In this document: one piece after another, positions 22,269 to 31,713 of the stretch | How the letters are laid out: every line of letters starts with the position of its first letter | How positions within the stretch are numbered: position 1 is the stretch's first letter | Assembly (NCBI RefSeq): GCF_014042015.1 | Contig: NZ_CP059493.1 | Span: 558,001 to 622,000 of the forward strand | DNA from: Actinotalea sp. JY-7876 | GTDB taxonomy: Bacteria; Actinomycetota; Actinomycetes; Actinomycetales; Cellulomonadaceae | Reading direction: 5' to 3' | Length of the DNA: 64,000 nucleotides | Translations under genes and position numbers: made by a program | Notes under the pieces: generated by a model | Database searches by the model: none | What the model saw: only the letters and a program-made list of their open reading frames with translations | What the model was told of the DNA's origin: nothing

Positions 22269-22297
22269 TTGTCCGACTCGATTGGGTTTACTACGTT
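22269..22297 (+). promoter_or_regulatory. predicted chvE promoter
   Basis: TTGTCC (22269-22274), 17-nt spacer, TACGTT (22292-22297). Transcription would start near 22304, just upstream of the second XylR-type palindrome, leaving a leader of roughly 140 nt before chvE. The region is noticeably less GC-rich than its surroundings. Confidence 0.6.
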
Positions 22298-22312
22298 AAG
22301 CCAAGCGCGGGG

Positions 22313-22333
22313 TTAGTTCAGCGAGACAACAAA
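22313..22333. promoter_or_regulatory. predicted XylR operator (chvE side)
   Basis: TTAGTT-N9-AACAAA, the same 6-9-6 layout and consensus (TTWGTT/AACAWA) as the site in front of xylA. It lies about +9 to +30 from the proposed start, a classic roadblock position for a repressor. This links the importer to xylose control. Confidence 0.75.
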
Positions 22334-22445
22334 AGGGCGACGAGGCCCGCCGACGGACGGCGCGATCCATGCCCGCCGGCGCGAGACGCCCGCCCCGCGG
22401 GGCGCCGGGACCACCGGCGCGGGCGACCGACGAAGGGTGACGACG

Positions 22446-23585
22446 ATGTCGATCCGAAGGACCAGGGCCGTGGCGGCCCTCGCGGGGGCCGCGCTGCTCG
22501 TCGGCGGGCTCGCCGCGTGCAGCACCGAGCGCACGCCCGAGACGGACCCCACGGGCGGCACGGAGGGCGCCGCGGAGGAGGGCGGGATGATCGGCATCGC
22601 GATGCCCACCCGCAGCCTCGAGCGCTGGAACAAGGACGGCGCGAACCTCGAGGCGCTCCTGCAGGAGGCCGGGTACGAGACGAGCCTGCAGTACGCCGAC
22701 AACAAGGTCGACCAGCAGATCACCCAGATCCAGAACATGGTCAACGGTGGCGCGGAGGTCCTCGTCGTCGCGTCGATCGACGGCACGGCCCTGGGGCCGG
22801 TGCTCGCGGACGCCGCGAGCAAGGACATCACCGTCATCGCGTACGACCGGCTCATCAACGACACCGAGGACGTCGACTACTACGCCACCTTCGACAACTA
22901 CCAGGTCGGCCAGGAGCAGGGGACCTTCATCGAGGAGCAGCTCGGCCTCGCCGACGGCGCCGGGCCGTTCAACCTCGAGCCCTTCGCCGGCTCGCCGGAC
23001 GACAACAACGCGAAGTTCTTCTTCAGCGGCGCGTGGGACGTCCTGCTGCCGTACGTCGAGTCGGGTCAGCTCGTGGTGCCGTCGGGCAAGTCGCCCGCGA
23101 GCAACGAGGAGTGGACGAGCATCGGCATCCTCGGCTGGGGCTCGGACGACGCGCAGGCCGAGATGGAGAACCGCCTCAACTCGTTCTACGCGGGCGGCGA
23201 GAAGGTCGACGTCGTGCTCTCGCCGAACGACTCGCTGGCGCTCGGCATCGCGCAGGCGCTCGAGGGCCAGGGCTACGTGCCCGGCGACGAGTACCCGATC
23301 ATCACGGGCCAGGACGCGGACGAGGCCAACGTCAAGAACATGATCGCGGGCAAGCAGGCCATGACGGTCTGGAAGGACACCCGCACGCTCGCCGAGCAGG
23401 TCGCCACGATGGTCGACCAGATCCAGGCCGGTGAGGACGTCGAGGTCAACGACGAGGAGACCTACGACAACGGCGTGAAGGTCGTGCCGACGTTCCTGCT
23501 GCCGCCGCAGGTCGTCGTGCCGGAGACGATCGAGGAGCACCTCGTCGGCTCGGGCTACTTCACGGCCGACCAGCTCGGCCTCTGA
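22446..23585 (+). CDS. chvE: sugar-binding lipoprotein, ChvE family
   Basis: 379-aa periplasmic-type binding protein of a monosaccharide ABC importer (ChvE/xylose-glucose type). The signal peptide ends in the lipobox LAAC with Cys25 as lipidation site. The mature protein has IGIAMPTRSLERWNKDG, LQYADNKVDQQITQIQNMVNGGAEVLVVASIDG and VLSPNDSLALGIAQAL, hallmarks of the family. ATG 22446 has GAAGGG 8 nt upstream; GTG 22437 overlaps that site. It heads the chvE-mmsA-gguB operon behind an XylR operator. Exact sugar range (xylose, arabinose, glucose) is not readable. Confidence 0.93.
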   Translation: MSIRRTRAVAALAGAALLVGGLAACSTERTPETDPTGGTEGAAEEGGMIGIAMPTRSLERWNKDGANLEALLQEAGYETSLQYADNKVDQQITQIQNMVNGGAEVLVVASIDGTALGPVLADAASKDITVIAYDRLINDTEDVDYYATFDNYQVGQEQGTFIEEQLGLADGAGPFNLEPFAGSPDDNNAKFFFSGAWDVLLPYVESGQLVVPSGKSPASNEEWTSIGILGWGSDDAQAEMENRLNSFYAGGEKVDVVLSPNDSLALGIAQALEGQGYVPGDEYPIITGQDADEANVKNMIAGKQAMTVWKDTRTLAEQVATMVDQIQAGEDVEVNDEETYDNGVKVVPTFLLPPQVVVPETIEEHLVGSGYFTADQLGL

Positions 23586-23591
23586 CGGGCG

Positions 23592-23623
23592 ACGGCCCGC
23601 CCGGTCGGTACCGGGCGGGCCGT
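23592..23623 (+). terminator. intercistronic hairpin after chvE
   Basis: A perfect 13-bp GC stem (23592-23604 with 23611-23623) and 6-nt loop, 7 nt after the chvE stop and 60-70 nt before the ATPase gene. Such hairpins commonly make binding-protein mRNA more abundant than that of the membrane components. The effect is inferred. Confidence 0.78.
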
Positions 23624-23681
23624 CACCGGCCGTCCTCCGGCATCCCCCGACGCACGCCACACGACAGAGATGCGAGCTGAC

Positions 23682-25229
23682 ATGTCGAGCGACGAGACGA
23701 TCCTCGAGATGCGGGACATCACGAAGCGGTTCCCGGGCGTCATCGCGCTGCAGGACGTCTCGCTCACGGTCCGCCGCGGCGAGGTCCACGCCATCTGCGG
23801 CGAGAACGGTGCGGGCAAGTCCACGCTCATGAAGGTGCTCTCGGGGGTCTACCCCGTGGGCTCCTACGAGGGCGCCATCCTGTTCGAGGGCGAGCCCTGC
23901 GCGTTCCGCACGATCCGCGACAGCGAGGAGCGCGGCATCGTGATCATCCACCAGGAGCTCGCGCTGAGCCCGTACCTGTCGATCGCCGAGAACATCTTCC
24001 TCGGCAACGAGCAGGCCAGCCGCGGCGTCATCGACTGGACGCGGACGAACGTCGAGGCCGCGAGGCTGCTGGAGCGCGTCGGGCTGCACGAGCACGCCGA
24101 CACCAAGATCGTGGACCTCGGGGTCGGCAAGCAGCAGCTCGTCGAGATCGCCAAGGCCCTCTCCAAGCGCGTGCGGCTCCTGATCCTCGACGAGCCGACG
24201 GCCGCGCTCAACGACGAGGACAGCGCCCACCTGCTCGCCCTGCTCCGGAGCCTGCGGGAGCACGGCATCACCTGCATCATGATCAGCCACAAGCTCAACG
24301 AGATCGCTGCGATCGCGGACTCCACGACGGTGATCCGCGACGGCCGGGTGATCGAGACCCTCGACATGCACGGCGACGAGCCGGTGAGCGAGGAGCGCAT
24401 CATCCGCGGCATGGTGGGCCGCTCCCTCGACCACCGGTTCCCGGAGCGCGCGGCCACGATCGGCGAGGAGGCGCTGCGCATCGAGGACTGGACGGTCCAC
24501 CACCCCGTCCAGCAGGAGCGCGTCGTCGTCGACCACGCGAGCCTGTTCGTGCGGCGCGGCGAGGTCGTCGGGATCGCCGGCCTGATGGGGGCGGGGCGCA
24601 CCGAGCTCGCGATGAGCGTGTTCGGGCGGTCGTACGGCAGCCGGATCTCGGGTCGCCTCGTCAAGGACGGCCGCGAGCTGCACCTCGCCAAGGTCGGCGA
24701 CGCGATCCGGGCGGGCATCGCCTACGTGTCCGAGGACCGCAAGCGCTACGGCCTGAACCTCATCGACGACATCAAGCGCAACATCACCGCCTCCGCGCTG
24801 GGCAAGGTCTCGCGCTGGGGCGTGATGGACGCGAGCGGCGAGACCCGCGTCGCGGGCCGCTTCCGCACCGACCTGAACATCAAGGCGCCGTCGGTCGACG
24901 TCGTCACCGGCACCCTGTCGGGCGGGAACCAGCAGAAGGTCGTCCTGAGCAAGTGGATCTTCACCGACCCGGACGTCCTGATCCTCGACGAGCCCACGCG
25001 GGGCATCGACGTCGGGGCGAAGTACGAGATCTACACCATCATCAACCGGCTCGCGGAGGCGGGGAAGGCCGTGATCGTCATCTCGTCGGAGCTGCCCGAG
25101 CTGCTGGGCACGTGCGACCGCATCTACGCGCTGAGCCAGGGCCGGATCACCGGTGAGGTGTCCCGCGAGGACGCCACCCAGGAGACGCTCATGCGCTACA
25201 TGACCATGGAGAGGGAGGTGGCCCGGTGA
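23682..25229 (+). CDS. mmsA: sugar ABC transporter ATP-binding protein (MmsA/GguA type)
   Basis: Two fused ABC ATPase domains. The first has Walker [10 protein letters not shown] and [11 protein letters not shown]. The second has the degenerate Walker A ([10 protein letters not shown]) typical of this class, then [14 protein letters not shown] and [12 protein letters not shown]. It energises import with ChvE and GguB. ATG 23670 is an in-frame alternative; 23682 gives the family-like N-terminus [20 protein letters not shown]. Neither has a strong ribosome-binding site. The stop overlaps gguB by 4 nt. Confidence 0.92.
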   Translation: MSSDETILEMRDITKRFPGVIALQDVSLTVRRGEVHAICGENGAGKSTLMKVLSGVYPVGSYEGAILFEGEPCAFRTIRDSEERGIVIIHQELALSPYLSIAENIFLGNEQASRGVIDWTRTNVEAARLLERVGLHEHADTKIVDLGVGKQQLVEIAKALSKRVRLLILDEPTAALNDEDSAHLLALLRSLREHGITCIMISHKLNEIAAIADSTTVIRDGRVIETLDMHGDEPVSEERIIRGMVGRSLDHRFPERAATIGEEALRIEDWTVHHPVQQERVVVDHASLFVRRGEVVGIAGLMGAGRTELAMSVFGRSYGSRISGRLVKDGRELHLAKVGDAIRAGIAYVSEDRKRYGLNLIDDIKRNITASALGKVSRWGVMDASGETRVAGRFRTDLNIKAPSVDVVTGTLSGGNQQKVVLSKWIFTDPDVLILDEPTRGIDVGAKYEIYTIINRLAEAGKAVIVISSELPELLGTCDRIYALSQGRITGEVSREDATQETLMRYMTMEREVAR

Positions 25230-26398
25230 GCACCCTGCGGCGCAGCCTGGGCGGGGACGTCCGGCAGTACGGGATCGTCGGCGCGCTCATCGTGATCGTG
25301 CTCCTGTTCCAGGTGCTGACCGACGGGAAGCTCCTGCTGCCCAACAACGTCGCGAGCCTGGTGGGGCAGAACGCCTACGTCATGATCCTCGCGATCGGCA
25401 TGGTGATCGTCATCATCGCCGGGCACATCGACCTGTCGGTCGGGTCCGTGGTCGCGTTCGTCGGCGGCGTCGTGGCGCTCGCGATGAACCAGGCCGGCCT
25501 GCCGTGGTGGGTCGCGGTGCTCATCGGCCTCGTGGTCGGCGCGCTCGTCGGCGCGTGGCAGGGGTTCTGGGTCGCGTACGTCGGCATCCCCGCGTTCATC
25601 GTGACCCTCGCGGGCATGCTCATCTTCCGTGGCCTGGCCATCGTGCTCATCGGCGTGACGCTGGCCGGGTTCCCGGCGCCGTTCGTGCAGATCGCCAACG
25701 GGTACGTGCCGAACGAGCTCGGCTACGTGCTCAACCGCGACGTGGTCACGCTGACCCTGGGCGCCGTCGCGATCGCCGCGCTCGTCGTGAGCCAGGTGCG
25801 CGCGCGCGCCAACCTCGTCCGGTACGACCTCCAGGTCGAACCGCGGGGCGCCTTCATCGGCAAGCTCGTGCTCTTCTCGGCTGTCATCGGCGGGCTGGCC
25901 TGGGTGCTCGCCGGCAGCACGGGAGGCACGCCGATCGTGCTGCTCATCGTGGGCTTCCTGATCATCGTCTACACGTTCCTCATGAGCCGGACGGTCTTCG
26001 GCCGGCACGTGTACGCCATCGGCGGCAACCTGCACGCCGCGATCCTGTCCGGCATCGACACCCGCAAGGTCAACTTCTGGATCTTCGTCAACATCGGCAC
26101 GCTCGCCGGGCTCGCGGGCGTCGTGACGACGTCGCGCGGCGGCGCCGCACTCGCGAGCGCGGGCGGCAACTACGAGCTCGACGCGATCGCGGCGTGCTTC
26201 ATCGGCGGCGCCGCCGTCACCGGCGGCATCGGGCGCGTCTCCGGCGCGATCGTCGGCGCGCTGATCATGGGTGTCCTCAACATGGGCCTGTCGATCATGA
26301 GCGTCGACGCGGCGTGGCAGCAGGCCATCAAGGGGTTGGTCCTGCTCCTGGCCGTGGCGTTCGACCTCCTGAACAAGCGCCGGGCGGGTGGACGCTGA
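25226..26398 (+). CDS. gguB: sugar ABC transporter permease (MmsB/GguB type)
   Basis: 390-aa permease with about ten membrane helices of the BPD_transp_2 family (RbsC/XylH-like). [44 protein letters not shown] and the C-terminal [30 protein letters not shown] are characteristic. The GTG start overlaps the ATPase stop (GTGA), so production is coupled. A mid-protein insertion of charged residues ([14 protein letters not shown]) marks the longer GguB/XylH group. Confidence 0.93.
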   Translation: MSTLRRSLGGDVRQYGIVGALIVIVLLFQVLTDGKLLLPNNVASLVGQNAYVMILAIGMVIVIIAGHIDLSVGSVVAFVGGVVALAMNQAGLPWWVAVLIGLVVGALVGAWQGFWVAYVGIPAFIVTLAGMLIFRGLAIVLIGVTLAGFPAPFVQIANGYVPNELGYVLNRDVVTLTLGAVAIAALVVSQVRARANLVRYDLQVEPRGAFIGKLVLFSAVIGGLAWVLAGSTGGTPIVLLIVGFLIIVYTFLMSRTVFGRHVYAIGGNLHAAILSGIDTRKVNFWIFVNIGTLAGLAGVVTTSRGGAALASAGGNYELDAIAACFIGGAAVTGGIGRVSGAIVGALIMGVLNMGLSIMSVDAAWQQAIKGLVLLLAVAFDLLNKRRAGGR

Positions 26399-26417
26399 CC
26401 GTCGCTAGGCTCGCGCC

Positions 26418-27512
26418 GTGAGCGCACCAGCCCTCGTCCCCGACCCCTCCCGGCTCTGGCTCGGCGGCTACCCCGCCGACGGTCCCGGTGGCCGCGCGGG
26501 CACGGGCGAGGGCATCTGGCACGCCCGGCTCGACCCCGGCACCGGGGCGCTCGAGGCCCGTCTCGCCGCCGCGACCCCCACCCCGGCGTTCCTCGCGCTC
26601 GCGCCCGACGGCCGCACGCTCTACGCAGCCGCCGAGCAGGCCGACGGGTCGCTCACCGCGTTCGCGGTCGGTCCCGACGGGGCGCTCACCGAGCGCCACC
26701 GCATCGGCAGCGGCGGCGGGTGGCCGTGCCACCTCCTGGTCGACCCGCAGGGCCGCGCGCTCTACGCGACGAACTACGCGACCGGCGACCTCGTCGTCGT
26801 GCCGCTCGCGGCCGACGGCGGTTTCACCGCCGAGGTGGTCGCCGGCGGCCTCCCCGCCCAGAGCTTTCCGCACCGGGGCTCGGGGCCGCGCGCCGACCGG
26901 CAGGAGGGGCCGCACGCCCACTCCGCCGTGCTCGTCCCCGGCGGCCGCCTGCTCGTGGCGGACCTCGGCACCGACGAGCTCCGGCGCTTCCGCGTGCGCG
27001 ACGACGGCTCGCTCGTCGAGGACGGCGTCGCCCACCGCTTCGCCCCCGGGACCGGACCGCGGCACGTGGCCGTGGTGGCGTCGGCGGACGGGCCGTGCCG
27101 GCTCTACGTCGCGGGGGAGCTGAGCGCCACGGTGCACGTCCTGGCCTGGGACGCCGCGTCCGGCGCCGCGCGGGAGCTGCAGGCGGTCCCGGCGTGCGCG
27201 AGCCCGCCGGTGACCGGCGACGCCCTGTACCCCGCCCACGTCGTGGTCGACGGCGACCGGGTCGTCGTCAGCGTGCGCGGCGCGGACGTGCTCGCGACCT
27301 TCGCCGTGGGCCCGGACGGCCTGCTCGAGCACCTGGGCGACGTGGCCGTGGGCGGCGCGTGGCCGCGTCACTTCGCGCTCGTCGACGGGTGGGCCGTGGT
27401 GGCCGCGCAGGGCTCCGCCCGGGTGACCGCGCTGGCGTGGGACGGGGCCGCGCCGGGCCCGGTCGCCGGGTCCGTCGACGTCCCCCACCCCGCCTGCGTG
27501 CTGCCGGGCTGA
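26418..27512 (+). CDS. lactonase family beta-propeller protein
   Basis: 364 aa of repeating blades (for example LALAPDGRTLYAAAEQ, LLVDPQGRALYATNYATGDLVV) matching the 6-phosphogluconolactonase YbhE/Pgl family. Segments HSAVLVPGGRLLVADLGTD and GTGPRHVAVV fit. It would hydrolyse a sugar lactone, possibly 6-phosphogluconolactone, though its position after the sugar importer allows another aldonolactone. TAGGCT at 26406-26411 is 6 nt before the GTG, so it has its own leaderless promoter rather than depending on the operon. Confidence 0.85.
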   Translation: MSAPALVPDPSRLWLGGYPADGPGGRAGTGEGIWHARLDPGTGALEARLAAATPTPAFLALAPDGRTLYAAAEQADGSLTAFAVGPDGALTERHRIGSGGGWPCHLLVDPQGRALYATNYATGDLVVVPLAADGGFTAEVVAGGLPAQSFPHRGSGPRADRQEGPHAHSAVLVPGGRLLVADLGTDELRRFRVRDDGSLVEDGVAHRFAPGTGPRHVAVVASADGPCRLYVAGELSATVHVLAWDAASGAARELQAVPACASPPVTGDALYPAHVVVDGDRVVVSVRGADVLATFAVGPDGLLEHLGDVAVGGAWPRHFALVDGWAVVAAQGSARVTALAWDGAAPGPVAGSVDVPHPACVLPG

Positions 27513-27555
27513 GCGCCGGGACGCGAGCACCGCGCGGACGCGGGATCATTGACCC

Positions 27556-28809
27556 ATGAGGTCGGATCCGCGCGTCGCGATGCTGTCGGTCCACACCTCG
27601 CCGCTCGACCAGCCGGGGACGGGTGACGCGGGCGGGATGAACGTCTACGTCACCGACCTCGCCCGTGCGCTCGCACGCCGCGGCGCACAGGTCGAGATCT
27701 TCACGCGCGCCACGGCCTCGTCCCAGCCGGACGCGGTGCCCCTCGACGAGGGCGTCCTGGTCCGCCACGTCCCCGCGGGTCCCTTCGAGGGCCTGGACAA
27801 GGCCGACCTGCCCGGGCAGCTGTGCGCCTTCACCGCGGGCGTGCTGCGCACCGAGGCCGCGCGCGCGGCCGGGTGGTACGACGTCGTCCACTCGCACTAC
27901 TGGCTCTCGGGCCACGTCGGCTGGCTGGCCGCCGACCGCTGGGACGTGCCCCTGGTCCACACGATGCACACGCTCGCCAAGGTCAAGAACGCCGCGCTCG
28001 CGCCCGGGGACGTGCCGGAGCCGGCCGGTCGCGTCATCGGCGAGGAGCAGGTCGTGGCCGCCGCGGACGCGCTGGTCGCGAGCACCGCCGAGGAGGCCGG
28101 CGACCTGGTCGAGCTCTACGGTGCGGACCCCGACGTCGTCCACGTCGTCGCGCCGGGCGTGGACCTCGCGCTCTTCGGCCCCGACGAGCGCGCCGGTGAG
28201 GACCCGCGCACGCGCTCGCGCCGCGAGGTCGGGCTGCCCACCGGCGAGCAGGTGGTGCTGTTCGCCGGTCGGGTCCAGCCGCTCAAGGCCCCCGATGTCC
28301 TCGTCGGTGCCCTCGCGCAGCTGCGCGAGCGCGGCCTGCCCGTGCCCCTGCTCGTGGTGCTGGGCGGCGCGAGCGGCGCGCGGCGCGCGGTCCACGACCT
28401 GCGCGAGCTGGCCGCCCGCCTCGGCGTCGCGGACCGCGTGGTGCTGCGCCCGCCCGTCGCGCGCGACGAGCTCGCGCGCTGGTACCGCGCGGCCGACGTC
28501 GTCGCGATGCCCTCGCGCAGCGAGTCGTTCGGCCTGGTCGCCGCCGAGGCGCAGGCCTGCGGCACCCCCGTGGTCGCTGCGGCCGTGGGAGGGCTGCGCA
28601 CCGTCGTCGTCGACGGCGTCACGGGCGTGCTGGTGCGCGGCCACGACCCCGCGACGTGGGCCCGCGCGCTCGGGGACCTGCTCGCGGACCCGGCGCGCCG
28701 GGCGGCGCTCGGCGCGGGGGCGGTGCGCCACGCGCGCGGCCTGGGCTGGGACTCCGCCGCGGCCGCGATGCTCAAGGTGTACGACCTGGCGGCGTCGCGC
28801 CGCAGGTAG
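27556..28809 (+). CDS. mshA: D-inositol-3-phosphate glycosyltransferase MshA
   Basis: GT4 retaining glycosyltransferase catalysing the first step of mycothiol synthesis. Motifs are [24 protein letters not shown] at the N-terminus, [32 protein letters not shown], and the donor site [23 protein letters not shown]. The length of 417 aa is typical. Start ATG is preceded by GATCAT at 6-nt spacing, a relaxed form of the leaderless pattern. gpmA follows 81 nt later, the order also seen in other actinobacteria. Confidence 0.93.
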   Translation: MRSDPRVAMLSVHTSPLDQPGTGDAGGMNVYVTDLARALARRGAQVEIFTRATASSQPDAVPLDEGVLVRHVPAGPFEGLDKADLPGQLCAFTAGVLRTEAARAAGWYDVVHSHYWLSGHVGWLAADRWDVPLVHTMHTLAKVKNAALAPGDVPEPAGRVIGEEQVVAAADALVASTAEEAGDLVELYGADPDVVHVVAPGVDLALFGPDERAGEDPRTRSRREVGLPTGEQVVLFAGRVQPLKAPDVLVGALAQLRERGLPVPLLVVLGGASGARRAVHDLRELAARLGVADRVVLRPPVARDELARWYRAADVVAMPSRSESFGLVAAEAQACGTPVVAAAVGGLRTVVVDGVTGVLVRGHDPATWARALGDLLADPARRAALGAGAVRHARGLGWDSAAAAMLKVYDLAASRRR

Positions 28810-28890
28810 AGCCCGGGACGCGGTGTGCTGGACGGTCTGGTGGACGGACGTCCCGGGGTGCGTCCGGCGGCGGTGCGGCAGGATGGGCGC

Positions 28891-29631
28891 ATGACCTACA
28901 CCCTTGTCCTGCTCCGCCACGGCGAGAGCGAGTGGAACGCCAAGAACCTGTTCACCGGCTGGGTCGACGTCCCCCTCTCCGAGAAGGGCGTCGCTGAGGC
29001 CACGCGCGGCGGCACCCTCCTGACCGACGCCGGCGTGCTCCCCGACGTGGTGCACACCTCGCTGCTGCGCCGCGCGATCACGACCGCGAACCTGGCGCTC
29101 GACGCCGCCGACCGCCACTGGATCCCGGTCCGGCGCAGCTGGCGCCTCAACGAGCGGCACTACGGCGCGCTCCAGGGCAAGGACAAGAAGCAGACGCTCG
29201 CCGAGTTCGGCGAGGAGCAGTTCATGCTGTGGCGCCGCTCGTACGACGTCCCGCCGCCCGAGATCGAGCTCGGCTCGCAGTACTCGCAGGACGCCGACCC
29301 GCGCTACGCGGGCGAGCCGGTCGTGCGCACCGAGTGCCTCAAGGACGTGCTCGAGCGCGCGCTGCCCTACTGGGAGAGCGCGATCGTCCCGGACCTGCGC
29401 GAGAACAAGACGGTGCTCATCGCCGCGCACGGCAACTCCATCCGCGCGATCGTGAAGTACCTCGACGACATCGACGACGCGACCATCGCCGGCATCAACA
29501 TCCCGACGGGCATCCCGCTGCGGTACGAGCTGGACGAGGAGACCCTCAAGCCCGTCACGCGCGGCGGCCAGTACCTCGACCCCGAGGCTGCCGCCGCCGC
29601 CATCCAGGCGGTCGCGAACCAGGGTCGCTGA
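28891..29631 (+). CDS. gpmA: 2,3-bisphosphoglycerate-dependent phosphoglycerate mutase
   Basis: Glycolytic enzyme swapping 3- and 2-phosphoglycerate through a phosphohistidine. The active-site [27 protein letters not shown] is at the N-terminus; [21 protein letters not shown] and the second catalytic His in [16 protein letters not shown] are present. 246 aa, standard. ATG 28891 is chosen on family length, with CAGGAT 6 nt upstream resembling a leaderless -10. Confidence 0.96.
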   Translation: MTYTLVLLRHGESEWNAKNLFTGWVDVPLSEKGVAEATRGGTLLTDAGVLPDVVHTSLLRRAITTANLALDAADRHWIPVRRSWRLNERHYGALQGKDKKQTLAEFGEEQFMLWRRSYDVPPPEIELGSQYSQDADPRYAGEPVVRTECLKDVLERALPYWESAIVPDLRENKTVLIAAHGNSIRAIVKYLDDIDDATIAGINIPTGIPLRYELDEETLKPVTRGGQYLDPEAAAAAIQAVANQGR

Positions 29632-29645
29632 CCCACCCGTCGGCC

Positions 29646-29686
29646 CCGCCGGCCCGTGCGCGCCCCCTGCGTGCGCGAGCCGGCGG
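29646..29686. terminator. hairpin between convergent gpmA and phoU
   Basis: CCGCCGGC (29646-29653) pairs with GCCGGCGG (29679-29686), with further pairing possible inside the 25-nt loop. It lies 15 nt after gpmA and 15 nt after the phoU end, so it could end both transcripts. The loop is long, so confidence is moderate. Confidence 0.5.
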
Positions 29687-29700
29687 GTGCAGGGTGCGCG

Positions 29701-30357
29701 TCAGGCGCCGCGCTCGTCGGCGAAGTCGCCCGTGACGAGGTACACGACGCGCCGCGCGACGGCCACGCCGTGGTCGCCGAAGCGCTCGAAGTAGCGCGCG
29801 CACAGGGTCACGTCGACGGTCTCCTGCGGGGTCAGCTCGCGCTTGCCGCCCAGGGTCGCGCCGAACGTCTCCGCGTGGAGGCGGTCGAGCGTGTCGTCGG
29901 CGGCCTCGATCTCCGCCGCGACCTCGAGGTCCCACGAGGCGAGCACCTCGGTGACGCGCTGGGACACGGTGACGGCCGCCTGGTGCATCTGCGTGAAGGT
30001 GGGCGTGAGCGAGGCGGGGACGGCGGTCGCGGGGTAGCGCAGGCGCGCCACCTCGGCGACGTGGCGCGCGAGGTCGCCCATGCGCTCGAGCGACGCGCTC
30101 ATGCGCAGCGCGGAGACGACGACGCGCAGGTCCCGCGCCACCGGCTGCTGCTGCGCGATGAGCAGGACGCAGCGCTCGTCGAGGTCCCGCTCGATGGCGT
30201 CGATCGTGTGGTCGTCGGCGATCACGGCCTCGGCGAGCGGCAGGTCCGCCCGCAGCAGGGCGGTCCCCGCGGAGGCGATCGCGGACTCGACGAGCCGGCT
30301 CATCGCCGTGAGGTCCTCGCCCAGCGCCGCCAGCTCGGCCGTAAAGGTGTCGCGCAT
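29701..30357 (-). CDS. phoU: phosphate signalling protein PhoU
   Basis: 218 aa, two repeats of the three-helix PhoU domain, with the metal-binding E/DxxxD-type motifs visible around ADDHTIDAIERDLD and AADDTLDRLH. It links the Pst transporter to the SenX3/PhoR kinase and keeps the regulon off in phosphate excess. It is divergent from senX3. Two GTTCACCTC boxes 22 bp apart on its coding-strand side suggest PhoP/RegX3 control. Confidence 0.94.
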   Translation of the reverse strand: MRDTFTAELAALGEDLTAMSRLVESAIASAGTALLRADLPLAEAVIADDHTIDAIERDLDERCVLLIAQQQPVARDLRVVVSALRMSASLERMGDLARHVAEVARLRYPATAVPASLTPTFTQMHQAAVTVSQRVTEVLASWDLEVAAEIEAADDTLDRLHAETFGATLGGKRELTPQETVDVTLCARYFERFGDHGVAVARRVVYLVTGDFADERGA

Positions 30358-30443
30358 GCCCGTCCTCGCGTGTCGTGTGGTCGCGCCCGGCCGCCCGGGG
30401 GTGCAGGGTCGGCTCGAGTGCCTCCCCGGCACCGTGCCACCGC

Positions 30444-30474
30444 GAGGTGAACGCCCCGCCACCCCGAGGTGAAC
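30444..30474 (-). promoter_or_regulatory. predicted PHO box upstream of phoU
   Basis: GAGGTGAAC occurs at 30444-30452 and 30466-30474, exactly 22 bp apart. Read toward phoU these are GTTCACCTC units, the actinobacterial PHO-box half-site, two helical turns apart; the unit expected between them is degenerate. Likely bound by the RegX3/PhoP encoded next door. Confidence 0.7.
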
Positions 30475-30546
30475 ACTTGCCGGACGCGCGCGGGCCGCTC
30501 GGTGACCCGGCCGGGGGACGCGGCGGCCCGAGCCTAAGGTGGGCGC

Positions 30547-31713
30547 ATGATCGAGGGGACGGCCGCGCTGGCCGCGGGCCTGCTCGGCCTCGCGGTCGGG
30601 CTCGCCGCGGCCTTCGCGTTCCGGGTCAGCGAGCGCGAGCAGCGGCGCGTCCCGGCGGAGCCGCCGTCGTCGCTCGCGCCGCTCGAGGAGGGCGTGACGG
30701 CGGTCCTGGCGGTGCTGCGCTCGGCGGCCGTGGTCGTCGGGCGCGACGGCGAGGTGGTCCGCGCGAGCGCCGCCGCCCACGCGCTCGGCGTGGTCCGCAG
30801 CGACCGGCTGGCCCACGAGGTCGTCCGCGGCCTGGTGGACGCGGTGGCGCGCGACGGCGAGATCCGGGACGCCGAGCTCGAGCTCGCCCGCGGGCCCTTC
30901 GGGCGCGGGACCGTCCACCTGCAGCTGCGCGTCGCGCCGCTGGGCAGCAAGCACGTCCTCGTGCTGGCCGAGGACCGCACGGAGGCCCACCGCGTCGAGG
31001 CCGTCCGGCGCGACTTCGTCGTCAACGTCTCGCACGAGCTCAAGACGCCCGTCGGGGCGCTGTCGCTGCTCGCCGAGACGGTCGAGCAGGCGGCCGACGA
31101 CCCGGAGGCGGTCCGGCGGTTCGCGGCCCGGATCCAGACGGAGGCGACGCGCCTGTCCCACCTCGTGCAGGAGATCATCGAGCTGTCCCGGCTCCAGGTC
31201 GCCGACCCGCTGGGCGAGGCGTCCCTCGTCCGGCTCGACGACGTCGTGGCGGAGGCCGTGGACCGTGCCCGGACGGGCGCCACCGCCAAGGGCATGACGC
31301 TCGAGCGCGGCGGCGACGGCGGTGCCGGCGTCTGGGGCGACCACGACCTGCTGGTGACCGCGGTGCGGAACCTGCTCGACAACGCGATCTCCTACTCGGA
31401 CCCCGGGACGCGGATCGCGGTGGGCACGACCGTGCGCCGCGACGCGGGCACTGTCGAGATCGCCGTCGTCGACCAGGGCATCGGCATCCCCGCCGACCAG
31501 CAGGAGCGCCTGTTCGAGCGCTTCTACCGCGTCGACGAGGCGCGCTCGCGGGACACGGGCGGCACGGGGCTCGGGCTGAGCATCGTCAAGCACATCGCGG
31601 CCGACCACGGCGGCGACGTCACGGTGTGGTCGGAGCCCGGTCAGGGCTCCACGTTCACCATCCGCCTGCCGCTGGCCTCGCCGAGCGCACCGACCGAAGG
31701 AGAGGGCCCATGA
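30547..31713 (+). CDS. senX3: phosphate-responsive sensor histidine kinase SenX3/PhoR
   Basis: 388 aa with a single N-terminal membrane helix (about residues 4-24), a PAS-like region, then HisKA with phosphoacceptor His163 in VVNVSHELKTPVG. The ATPase domain has NLLDNAISYSDPG, DQGIGIPADQQERLFERFYRVD and GTGLGLSIVKHI. It phosphorylates RegX3 when phosphate is scarce. TAAGGT at 30535-30540 is 6 nt before the ATG, so the message is probably leaderless. It overlaps regX3 by 4 nt. Confidence 0.94.
   Translation: MIEGTAALAAGLLGLAVGLAAAFAFRVSEREQRRVPAEPPSSLAPLEEGVTAVLAVLRSAAVVVGRDGEVVRASAAAHALGVVRSDRLAHEVVRGLVDAVARDGEIRDAELELARGPFGRGTVHLQLRVAPLGSKHVLVLAEDRTEAHRVEAVRRDFVVNVSHELKTPVGALSLLAETVEQAADDPEAVRRFAARIQTEATRLSHLVQEIIELSRLQVADPLGEASLVRLDDVVAEAVDRARTGATAKGMTLERGGDGGAGVWGDHDLLVTAVRNLLDNAISYSDPGTRIAVGTTVRRDAGTVEIAVVDQGIGIPADQQERLFERFYRVDEARSRDTGGTGLGLSIVKHIAADHGGDVTVWSEPGQGSTFTIRLPLASPSAPTEGEGP

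Noticed and set aside
23682-25229. Calling the importer xylFGH or araFGH specifically
   Set aside because: Sequence supports the ChvE/MmsA/GguB type, but substrate specificity cannot be read; XylR control suggests xylose without proving it.
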